From positions 69,110 to 127,824 of the forward strand of contig VXOS01000142.1 of assembly GCA_009839925.1 (NCBI GenBank): a DNA stretch of 58,715 nucleotides. The letters are read 5' to 3'. The stretch is from Chloroflexota bacterium. GTDB lineage: Bacteria; Chloroflexota; Dehalococcoidia; UBA2979. Shown here piece after piece: positions 42,712-50,259 of this stretch (position 1 is its first letter; the number at the start of each line of letters is the position of its first letter). A program made the position numbers and the translations under genes. The notes below the pieces were generated by a model that saw nothing but the letters and a program-made list of their open reading frames with translations, did not search any database and was not told the DNA's origin.

Positions 42712-42963
42712 GTGGTCAAGGCGTACGTGCTGATTGTCACGGACCCCGGGAGCACGCGGCACGTCACGGCCACGCTCGCGGCGCTGCCGCGCATCCACTC
42801 CGTCAGCGAGGTGATGGGGCCGTACGACATCGTCGCGGAGATCGTCGCGGAGAACCTGACCGAGATCCCCCCGATCCTTTCCGGCGAGATCCGCACCATC
42901 GAGGGCATCCAGTCCACGACCTCGCTGGTCGCGTTCCCCAGCGACAACCCGCAGTCCGGCTAG
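42712..42963 (+). CDS. Stand-alone Lrp/AsnC ligand-binding (RAM) domain protein
   Basis: 83 aa containing only the alpha/beta RAM domain (AYVLIVTDPGSTRHVTATLAAL; EVMGPYDIVAEIVAE), without the DNA-binding HTH. Such proteins bind amino acids or other small ligands and may modulate full-length Lrp regulators. GTG start after GAGGGGAC. It lies 28 nt upstream of the peroxiredoxin gene. An ACATAACTTATGG element upstream (about 42625) may be part of its promoter. Confidence 0.85.
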   Translation: MVKAYVLIVTDPGSTRHVTATLAALPRIHSVSEVMGPYDIVAEIVAENLTEIPPILSGEIRTIEGIQSTTSLVAFPSDNPQSG

Positions 42964-42991
42964 CGGCCGGGCGCTCTGGAGGAAGCAGCCG

Positions 42992-43474
42992 ATGGCGATC
43001 ACCCTCGAGGCCGGCGACCGCGCGCCGGCGTTCACGCTGGCGGACCAGGACGGCGAGACGCATCGCCTGAGCGACTACCGCGGGCAGACCGTCGTGTTGT
43101 ACTTCTACCCGCGGGACTTCACGCCGGGTTGCACGACGCAGGCCTGCTCCCTCCGCGACACGAACGCCGAGATCGCCGCCGAGGGCGCCGTGATCCTCGG
43201 CGTCTCCACCGACGACGCGGAGACACACCGGCGCTTCCGCGAGGAGCACGGCCTGCGCTTCCCGCTGCTCTCCGACGAGGGCGCGAAGGTCTCGACGCGC
43301 TACGGCTCGTGGGGAGAGAAGACGCTCTACGGCCGCAAGAGCATCGGCATGACGCGATCGACGTTCATCGTGGGGCCGGACGGCAAGCTGCTACGCGTCT
43401 GGAGGCGCGCCCGCGCCGCCGAGCACGGCGAGACGGTGCTCAAGGCGCTACGCGACCTCGCCGCCCGCGCGTAA
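42992..43474 (+). CDS. bcp: Thioredoxin-dependent peroxiredoxin, BCP/PrxQ type
   Basis: 160 aa. Peroxidatic Cys in DFTPGCTTQACSLRD with the resolving Cys five residues later, as in atypical 2-Cys PrxQ. It reduces H2O2 and organic hydroperoxides with thioredoxin. ATG after GGAGGAAGC; it probably shares a transcript with the RAM-domain gene. Confidence 0.93.
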   Translation: MAITLEAGDRAPAFTLADQDGETHRLSDYRGQTVVLYFYPRDFTPGCTTQACSLRDTNAEIAAEGAVILGVSTDDAETHRRFREEHGLRFPLLSDEGAKVSTRYGSWGEKTLYGRKSIGMTRSTFIVGPDGKLLRVWRRARAAEHGETVLKALRDLAARA

Positions 43475-43892
43475 CGCGCGGGGATTGCACATACGTTACA
43501 TAAGGCTATCGATGGGTGTGTACCCCTTGACCGGTGCGGGATAGGGCCGCCGCGCGGGCAGTGTTCCGGCACGCGCCGGCTCCACATCTCGGGCGCCGTC
43601 GCTCCCCGGACTTCCACCGGCCGGTTGCAAGGATCCCTGCGCTACCACGGCCGCGCCGGGATCCGCCGGGGCTTCGGATAGCCTCCGCGCGTGCGCGCGG
43701 CAGATCGAGCGCACGCGTCCTCGATCCGGCGTTCCTCACGAGAGGGCTCGGGACGGCCATTCCCCTCGAATCGCGGAATCGCTACCGATCACGCTGGTTT
43801 GCTTCGCCCTATCTTTCTTATGTTTGAGTCGGCAAATGCGATGATAGACTCGATCGCGGCAGTCGCGACCGGAGAAGCGCGAGGGGCCCGGC
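43475..43892. other. Intergenic region before first S41 protease
   Basis: 418 nt without a supported gene. It holds a CACATACGTTACATAAG patch just after bcp, several small GC hairpins, and at the right end an AT-richer promoter zone: TTATGT (43818-43823), TTTGAGTCGGC and GATAGACT about 35 nt before the protease start. The TTTRAGTCGGC and TAGACT blocks recur upstream of the second S41 gene. Confidence 0.5.
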
Positions 43893-45167
43893 ATGAGGCC
43901 GAACGCGGCTCGAAACGCTCTCGCCTCGGCGTTCCTGGCGCTGATCGGCGTCCTGCTCGTCGCCGCCGGTTTCCTCGCTGCCATCATCGTCGTCGACGGC
44001 AACGAGGTGGATACGGCGCCCACCGCCGTCGCGGATGTCCCCGCTATGCCGCCGCCAACTGTAGCCGCGAGCGGGCGCGGTGCGGTGTATTCCGCGCTCA
44101 TCGACGAGATCATCGCCATTCTCGAGGACGACTTCGTCGAGCCGGTCGACGGTGCAGCCCTGCTCGAGGCGGCGATCAACGGCATGGTCACCTCGCTCGG
44201 CGACCCGCACGTGGCCTACATCGACCCCCCAACGTTCGCGGTCTCGCGAGGCGACTTCCGCGGCGCCTTCCAGGGCATCGGCGCGACGATCGCGCAGCAG
44301 GACAATTATGTCGTGATCGTGCAACCGCTGCCCGGCACGCCTGCGGAGCGCGCCGGGCTTCGATCCGGCGGCATCATTCTCGAGGTCGATGGCGAGTCGA
44401 CCGCAGGCTGGAGCGTGAACGAGGCCGTGCTGCGGCTCCGCGGCGAGATCGGCAGCACCGTCGAGCTGCTGATCCGGCACGCCGACGGAAGCGAGGAGCG
44501 GGTCGCGATCACCCGTGATGAAATCCTCGTGGCCTCGGTGGACACCGAACCGCCTGGCGGGGTGCTCATGGACGGCGGCGCCAGCAAAGTCGCCGACCTC
44601 GCCTACATCCGCATCCACACCTTCACCGCCCGTACCCCGACCGAGTTGCGGCGCGCCGTCGAGGATGTCGGCGACGTGAGCGGGCTGATCCTCGACCTGC
44701 GCAGCAATCGGGGCGGTCTGCTGGTGGAGACGATGGAGACGGCAGACCTGTTCCTCGACGGCCAAACCATCGTCGTCCAAGTCGATCGCGACGGGCACGA
44801 GCAGGTCTTCAGAGCAGAGCCGGGCGTGCTGACGGACCTGCCGCTCGTGATCCTGCAGGACGAGTTCTCGGCCTCCGGCTCCGAGCTGCTCGCAGCGGCA
44901 CTGCAGGAGAACGACCGGGCAGTCGTGGTGGGCACACCCTCTTTCGGCAAGGGGACCGTCAGCCTTCCCCGCGAACTCAGCAACGGGGGCGCCCTCTACG
45001 TCTCGATCGCCCGCTGGCTGACGCCCGATCGCAACCTGATCGAAGGTCGCGGCGTCATTCCGGACATCGCGGTGGAACTCACCGCCGAGGACGTCGAGGA
45101 GCAGCGCGACGTCGCGCTGCATCGGGCGATCGACGTGCTCCGCGCGCGGGTTCCAACCTCCCTCTAA
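43893..45167 (+). CDS. S41 family carboxy-terminal processing protease, copy 1
   Basis: 424 aa. N-terminal signal anchor (NALASAFLALIGVLLVAAGFLAAIIV), CTP N-domain, PDZ domain (PGTPAERAGLRSGGIILEVDGES) and the S41 peptidase with catalytic Ser in DEFSASGSELL and Lys in SFGKGTVSL. It acts outside the membrane, cutting C-termini of envelope proteins. It is paralogous to the next gene and shares a 56-nt identical stretch with it (44265-44320). Confidence 0.92.
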   Translation: MRPNAARNALASAFLALIGVLLVAAGFLAAIIVVDGNEVDTAPTAVADVPAMPPPTVAASGRGAVYSALIDEIIAILEDDFVEPVDGAALLEAAINGMVTSLGDPHVAYIDPPTFAVSRGDFRGAFQGIGATIAQQDNYVVIVQPLPGTPAERAGLRSGGIILEVDGESTAGWSVNEAVLRLRGEIGSTVELLIRHADGSEERVAITRDEILVASVDTEPPGGVLMDGGASKVADLAYIRIHTFTARTPTELRRAVEDVGDVSGLILDLRSNRGGLLVETMETADLFLDGQTIVVQVDRDGHEQVFRAEPGVLTDLPLVILQDEFSASGSELLAAALQENDRAVVVGTPSFGKGTVSLPRELSNGGALYVSIARWLTPDRNLIEGRGVIPDIAVELTAEDVEEQRDVALHRAIDVLRARVPTSL

Positions 45168-45339
45168 CGCCGGAGCACGGGCACGCCTGCCGATTCCGGT
45201 CGACGCCGATGCGCCGGCTCTTCCCGGCTTCCGCTCACGCCCGGTCCGGGCGTGGAGGGCCGCGGTTTAAGTCGGCGATACACAGCGCGGTGGTAGACTT
45301 GATGCGTGCCGAGGCTGACACCAGTACGGGGAGCGCAGC

Positions 45340-46653
45340 ATGAACTCGAACGCGGCGCGTAACGCCCTCGTCGCCGTGCTCTCGGCGCTGATCGGCGTGC
45401 TGCTCCTCGCGGCCGGGTTCCTCGCCGCCGTGATCGTCTTCGACGAAGGTGACGAGGTCGCGGCCCCCGCCGCCGTCGCCGAGGTGACCGCCACTCCGGT
45501 GGCGGACCCCACCGAGACGCCTGAGTCCGCCTCCATCGAGGACGGCGGCACGATCCACTCGGGGATCTTCGAGGAGATCATCGACATCCTCGAAGAGGAC
45601 TTCGTCGACCCGGATCGCATCGACCGCCAGTACCTGTTCGAGGGCGCGATCGGCGGTATCTTCACCGCCCTCAACGACCCCCACTCGACCTATATCGACC
45701 CGCGAACGTTCCAGGTCTCGCGGGGCGACTTCCGGGGTGCCTTCCAGGGCATCGGCGCGACGATCGCGCAGCAGGACAATTATGTCGTGATCGTCCGCCC
45801 GCTGCCCGGCACGCCCGCCGAGCGCGCCGGCATCCAGCCGGGCGACGTCATCCTCGAGGTGGACGGCGAGTCCGCCGAGGGCTGGAGCGTCGAGAAGGCC
45901 GTGCTGCGCATCCGCGGGCGCACCGGCACGACCGTCGAACTGCTGGTCCGGCACAGCGACGGCAGCGAGGAACTGATCCCGATCACGCGCGACGAGATCC
46001 TCGTGGCCTCGGTCGGCACCGCGCCGCCGGGCGGCGTGCTCAAGGACAGCGACGACAACGAGGTCACGGACCTCGCGTACATCCGCATCAGCACCTTCAC
46101 CGCGCGCACGCCCACCGAGTTGCGGCAGGCGATCGAGGCGGCCGGCGACGTCAAGGGGCTGGTCCTCGACGTGCGCAGCAACCCCGGCGGCCTGCTGGTG
46201 GAGACCGCGCAGGTGGCCGACATGTTCCTCGACGGCGGCACGATCCTCGTGCAGGTCGATCGCGACGGGAACGAGCAGGTCTACGACGCGCAGCCGGGCG
46301 CGTTCACGGATCTGCCGATCGCGATCCTGCAGGACGAGTTCTCCGCTTCCGGCTCCGAGCTGCTGGCGGCTGCGCTCCAGGAGAACGGCCGCGCGATCGT
46401 GGTCGGCGCGAACTCCTTCGGCAAGGGCACCGTCAGCCACGCCCGCGACCTCAGCAACGGCGGCGCCGTCTACGTCTCGATCGCGCGCTGGCTGACGCCC
46501 GATCGCAACCTCATCGAGGGTCGCGGCGTTATTCCCGACATCGAGGTGGAGTTGACCGTGGAGGACATCGAGGAGCGGCGCGACGTGGCCCTGTTCCGGG
46601 CAATCGACGCGCTGCGGGCGCAGGTCGAGTCGCAGAGCTCGGCCAGCTCGTAG
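45340..46653 (+). CDS. S41 family carboxy-terminal processing protease, copy 2
   Basis: 437 aa, same layout as copy 1: signal anchor (VAVLSALIGVLLLAAGFLAAVIV), acidic linker, PDZ (PGTPAERAGIQPGDVILEVDGES), S41 core with DEFSASGSELL and SFGKGTVSH. Separated from copy 1 by 172 nt that contain a similar promoter (TTTAAGTCGGC, GGTAGACT). The genes are a tandem duplication; copy 2 has a longer linker and probably differs in substrates. Confidence 0.92.
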   Translation: MNSNAARNALVAVLSALIGVLLLAAGFLAAVIVFDEGDEVAAPAAVAEVTATPVADPTETPESASIEDGGTIHSGIFEEIIDILEEDFVDPDRIDRQYLFEGAIGGIFTALNDPHSTYIDPRTFQVSRGDFRGAFQGIGATIAQQDNYVVIVRPLPGTPAERAGIQPGDVILEVDGESAEGWSVEKAVLRIRGRTGTTVELLVRHSDGSEELIPITRDEILVASVGTAPPGGVLKDSDDNEVTDLAYIRISTFTARTPTELRQAIEAAGDVKGLVLDVRSNPGGLLVETAQVADMFLDGGTILVQVDRDGNEQVYDAQPGAFTDLPIAILQDEFSASGSELLAAALQENGRAIVVGANSFGKGTVSHARDLSNGGAVYVSIARWLTPDRNLIEGRGVIPDIEVELTVEDIEERRDVALFRAIDALRAQVESQSSASS

Positions 46654-46729
46654 TTATGTAGCCTCTGTAGTTACTTCCCTCCCCGCCCACGCGCACCGTC
46701 GCGGGCGGCGTCGCCGGGAGAGCAGCGCC

Positions 46730-47218
46730 ATGGCAAAGCGATCACGCGGGCAACGCAAGGCACGCGACGGAGGCGCCGTCGCGACGAATCGCCGCGCCCG
46801 CTACGACTACGAGATCACACAGCGCCTCGAGGCCGGTCTGGTGCTCACCGGCTCCGAGATCAAGTCGATCCGCGCCGGCCAGGCGAACATCGCCGAGGGC
46901 TTCGGGCGCTTCCAGGACGGCGAGCTGTGGCTCTACAATGTACATATCGCTCCGTACGCGGCGGCCCGAGAGAACCACGAGCCAACGCGTCCGCGAAAGC
47001 TGCTGCTGCATCGCGGCGAGCTGAACCGGCTGGAGCGAGCGCTGCGCGAGCAGCCCGGCATGACCCTGGTCCCGCTGCGGCTCTACCTGACCCGCGGGCT
47101 GGCCAAGGTCGAGGTCGGGCTCGGTCGCGGCCGTCGCCGCTACGACAAGCGGCAGGCGATCGCGACGCGCGAGGCCGAGCGGACGATGCAGCGGGCGCTG
47201 CGCAGGGAGATGCGCTGA
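46730..47218 (+). CDS. smpB: SsrA-binding protein SmpB
   Basis: 162 aa. Core motifs ITQRLEAGLVLTGSEIKSIRAG and IAPYAAARENHEPTRPRKLLLH; basic C-terminal tail (GRRRYDKRQAIATREAER). It brings tmRNA to stalled ribosomes for trans-translation. ATG preceded by GAGAGCAGCGCC. The tmRNA gene lies 51 nt downstream, a common arrangement. Confidence 0.96.
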   Translation: MAKRSRGQRKARDGGAVATNRRARYDYEITQRLEAGLVLTGSEIKSIRAGQANIAEGFGRFQDGELWLYNVHIAPYAAARENHEPTRPRKLLLHRGELNRLERALREQPGMTLVPLRLYLTRGLAKVEVGLGRGRRRYDKRQAIATREAERTMQRALRREMR

Positions 47219-47269
47219 GCCCTCCGCAGCGGAGGCAAGGCCGGACGCCGGGCGGCGCGACAGCAACGT

Positions 47270-47624
47270 GGGGACGATAGGAGTCGACAGGAGTCTACGG
47301 ACACGGATTGCGGGCCGAGGCGCCACCACCCTCGTTAAACAGGTGGCAAAACGTAACTGGCGAACGAGAACTCGCCCTCGCCGCCTAATCAGGCGGTGAC
47401 GTCGCCCCCGGGCTCAGCCCGGCAGACCGGGAGGCGGCGACGTAACGCCGGGCTGCACCCGCGAAGGCGCGCCACAGGTCTCGCGGCCAAGATTACTGGG
47501 GCTGGCCGGCCCACCCCTCGTCGGTGAAGGCAGGCCGGTGAGATCTTCTCACCGACTACGCCCGTAGCAGATCCGTGACGGACGCTCGCTGGACGGGGAG
47601 TTCGATTCTCCCCCGTCTCCACCA
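47270..47624 (+). ncRNA. ssrA: Transfer-messenger RNA (tmRNA)
   Basis: One-piece tmRNA of 355 nt. The 5' GGGGACG pairs with CGTCTCC before the encoded ACCA tail (one G-U pair). The 5' end has the tRNA-like GTCGACAGG, and the 3' end the T arm GGGGAGTTCGATTCTCCCC. The tag frame has resume codon GGC 47359-47361 and reads GERELALAA, stop TAA 47386-47388. The AA ending is a standard ClpXP/FtsH degron. The tag resembles the Dehalococcoides tag from memory. Function: ribosome rescue together with the adjacent smpB product. Confidence 0.95.
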
Positions 47625-47667
47625 CAATCAATCCGCCCGAGGCCTGTTGGTTTCTCGAGGCTCACCC

Positions 47668-47693
47668 GAGACCGCCGGGGGCCCGGCGGTCTC
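47668..47693 (+). terminator. Intrinsic terminator of ssrA
   Basis: GAGACCGCCGG and CCGGCGGTCTC form an 11-bp stem, followed by TGCTTGT, 43 nt after the tmRNA CCA. Confidence 0.7.
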
Positions 47694-47746
47694 TGCTTGT
47701 ACCCGGACTCGCTCACTGGATGCGGGCGAGAGCAGGCGGCGCGGCC

Positions 47747-50242
47747 CTACCCCCGCGGCCGGGCGGCGGCGAGCTTCTCGCGCTGGCGCTCTTCGGCGGC
47801 CAGCGCGGCCGCGTCCTCGCCGCCCTCGTCAGGCCAGCCGACGATGCCGGCCTCCTTGAAGCCGTCGATCTCCGCGGGCGCGTAGCCGAGTTCCTCGAGG
47901 ATCGGGCGGGTGTGCTCGCCGGGCTCGCAGGCGGGACCGATGGTCGCCGGGGCGCTGTCGAGGGTGACGATCGGGCCGTGCCGCCAGTACTCCCCGAACG
48001 TCGGGTGACTGACGTCGACGGTGAAGCCCAGCTCGCGGTTGGCCTCGTTCCCGGCGAACTCGGCCACGTTGGCCGCGTCGGCGCGGACGCAGGCGACGTC
48101 GCGGGCGGCGAGGTCGCGCTCCCACTCGTCGGCGCCGCGCCCGAGGAACGCCTCGGCGAGCGCTGCCGCGAGCGCCTCGCCGTGCTGTTCGCGCGCATCG
48201 GCGCTGGCGAACCGCGGGTCGGCGAGCCACTCCTCGCGCCCCAGCTCCGCGCAGAGCGCGCGCCACTCGGGCTCGAACGGGGCGGCGAGGAAGACCCAGG
48301 CGTCATCGGCGGTGCGGTACAGCCGGTAGAGCGGCCCCTGCCCCAGCAGGTCGGCGTCGGGCTGCTGGCGTCGCGGCACGTCCGGACCACGGACGGCGCC
48401 GTCGGCGTTGGCGTAGAGGTTCGAGGCGATCATCGTCGTGAGCTGGTACTGGCCGACGCCCAGCTCCTCGGCGACGCGCAGGCCCAGCAGCAAACTGCTC
48501 CCGAGGCCGAGCGCCGCGTTGACGTCGGGGTTGCCCTCGTTCGCGTTCATCAGGCGCCAGGCCTTGCGCTTGAGCTCGTCCATCGGCAGCTCGGCGTCGT
48601 CGGCGTGGAGCTCGCTCGGCGGCATCTGCTGGATCGCGCCGCCGCCGAGGGCGCCCGCGATCGGATGCATCGCCGGCTTGTACGAGTAGGGGCCGGAGTC
48701 CCCGTAGGAGGCGCCGTAGTGGTAGACGACGCGAGGGTTGAGGTCGCGCGCCTGCTCGTAGCCGATGCCTAACCGCTCGGCGACGCCGGGGCGGAAGTTG
48801 TGCATGACAACGTCCGCGCGCGCCAGCAGCCGATGGATGATCTGCTGGCCCTCCGCCGTCTTGAGGTTGACCCCGATGCTCTCCTTGCCCCCGGTGGTCT
48901 TGTAGAACAGCATCCGCCCCGCCGTGTAGCGGCTGACCTCGCCCTCGGGCGGCTCGACCTTGATCACGCGCGCCCCGAGGTCGGCGAGCAACGCGCTCCC
49001 GAACGGCGTCGCGTAGAAGGTCGAGAAGTCGACGACCAACGTCCCCTCGAGAGGCGCGGCGGGTGCGGGGCCGGGCTCGCCCGGCTGCACGGCCGTCCAG
49101 CTCCCGGCGTCGATGCCGTTGGCCGAGCCGAGCGAGGGCGCTCCCCGGTCGGGCGCCGCCGGGGTCTCGGTCTGGCGCACGATCGGGCCGACCTGCTCGA
49201 CGCCGTCGATCTCGATGATGTGCTCGTTGTGCCGGACCTGGGGATGGTCGAACGCGTCGGGCGCTTCGAAGAGCGGCTCGATGGCGATGTCGCGCTCGGC
49301 GTCGAAGATCGGCTTCCATTCGGCCCAGGTCCGCTGACGGACGCGCTCGAGCACGGCCTCCCACACGTCCTCGCTGTCCCTCGCGTCCTTGAGCGCGGGG
49401 AGGTCGGCGAAGCGCGGCTCGGAGTAGAGGTCGGTGAGTCCGAGGGCGTTCATCTGCGCCATGAACAGGTGCGGCAGGGTGTTCGCGAACTGTAGCCAGA
49501 CGCCGTCCCTCGTGACCGCTGTGAGGTAGTTGGGACGCGGGATCTGGTGCTGGATCGCGCCCCAGGACCCGAGCCTGTCGGCAGCGAGCGGGTCGGCCCC
49601 GGCGGCCTGCAGGGCGAACCAGCGCAGCATGTCGTAGGCGGTGGTGCCCTGGAGCAGGCTCGTCTCGACGTGCGTGCCTCGATTGGTCTGTCGCCGCACG
49701 TGCAAGGCGGCGAGGATCCCCTGCAGCGCCGCGTGGAGCGCGCCGTAGCTTGCCGACGGCACGGCGGCGAAGACCGGGCCGCCTCGCTCGGGCAGCAGGC
49801 TCGAGAACTCGAGCATGCGCCCGGTCAGCGCCGAGACGATGCCCTCGTAACCCTTGAGGTGCGCCCAGGGGCCGCGCGCGCCGAAGCCTGTGATCGAGCC
49901 GTAGACGAGCGCCGGGTTGAGTTCCCGGGCGTCCTCGTAGCCGAGGCCGAGCCGCGTCATCACGCCAGGCCGGAAGTTCTCGATCAGCACGTCGGCCGTT
50001 GCGACCAGTTCGCGCGCGGTAGCTCGTCCGGCCTCGGACTTGAGGTCGAGGACGCGGCTGCCCTTGCCACGGTTCCAGAAGCCCCACGCGGGGCGCCCGC
50101 GGTACGGATCGCCCGATGGCGGCTCGATCTTGACGACCTCCGCTCCGTAGTCGGCGAGGATCGTGCTGACGAGGTTGCCGTGCATGCCCCGCGTGAAGTC
50201 GAGGACGCGCAGTCCGCTACAGGCCAGCATCACGGTCGTCAC
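47747..50242 (-). CDS. Double-domain CaiB/BaiF CoA-transferase-family protein
   Basis: About 831 aa, two CaiB/BaiF domains in tandem. Domain 1 starts SGLRVLDFTRGMHGNLVSTILADYGAEVVKIE; domain 2 (from about 410) GTLVVDFSTFYATPFGSALLADLGARVIKVE. The nucleophilic Asp position reads HVETSLLQG (Glu) in domain 1 and QYQLTTMIAS (no acid) in domain 2, so transferase chemistry is doubtful in at least one half. A fused form may work as an internal heterodimer. GTG 50242 (or ATG 50230) is the likely start, 17 nt after the deacetylase stop; the track extends upstream wrongly. Confidence 0.85.
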   Translation of the reverse strand: MTTVMLACSGLRVLDFTRGMHGNLVSTILADYGAEVVKIEPPSGDPYRGRPAWGFWNRGKGSRVLDLKSEAGRATARELVATADVLIENFRPGVMTRLGLGYEDARELNPALVYGSITGFGARGPWAHLKGYEGIVSALTGRMLEFSSLLPERGGPVFAAVPSASYGALHAALQGILAALHVRRQTNRGTHVETSLLQGTTAYDMLRWFALQAAGADPLAADRLGSWGAIQHQIPRPNYLTAVTRDGVWLQFANTLPHLFMAQMNALGLTDLYSEPRFADLPALKDARDSEDVWEAVLERVRQRTWAEWKPIFDAERDIAIEPLFEAPDAFDHPQVRHNEHIIEIDGVEQVGPIVRQTETPAAPDRGAPSLGSANGIDAGSWTAVQPGEPGPAPAAPLEGTLVVDFSTFYATPFGSALLADLGARVIKVEPPEGEVSRYTAGRMLFYKTTGGKESIGVNLKTAEGQQIIHRLLARADVVMHNFRPGVAERLGIGYEQARDLNPRVVYHYGASYGDSGPYSYKPAMHPIAGALGGGAIQQMPPSELHADDAELPMDELKRKAWRLMNANEGNPDVNAALGLGSSLLLGLRVAEELGVGQYQLTTMIASNLYANADGAVRGPDVPRRQQPDADLLGQGPLYRLYRTADDAWVFLAAPFEPEWRALCAELGREEWLADPRFASADAREQHGEALAAALAEAFLGRGADEWERDLAARDVACVRADAANVAEFAGNEANRELGFTVDVSHPTFGEYWRHGPIVTLDSAPATIGPACEPGEHTRPILEELGYAPAEIDGFKEAGIVGWPDEGGEDAAALAAEERQREKLAAARPRG

Positions 50243-50259
50243 CCTTCGCGCGCGTCTGC

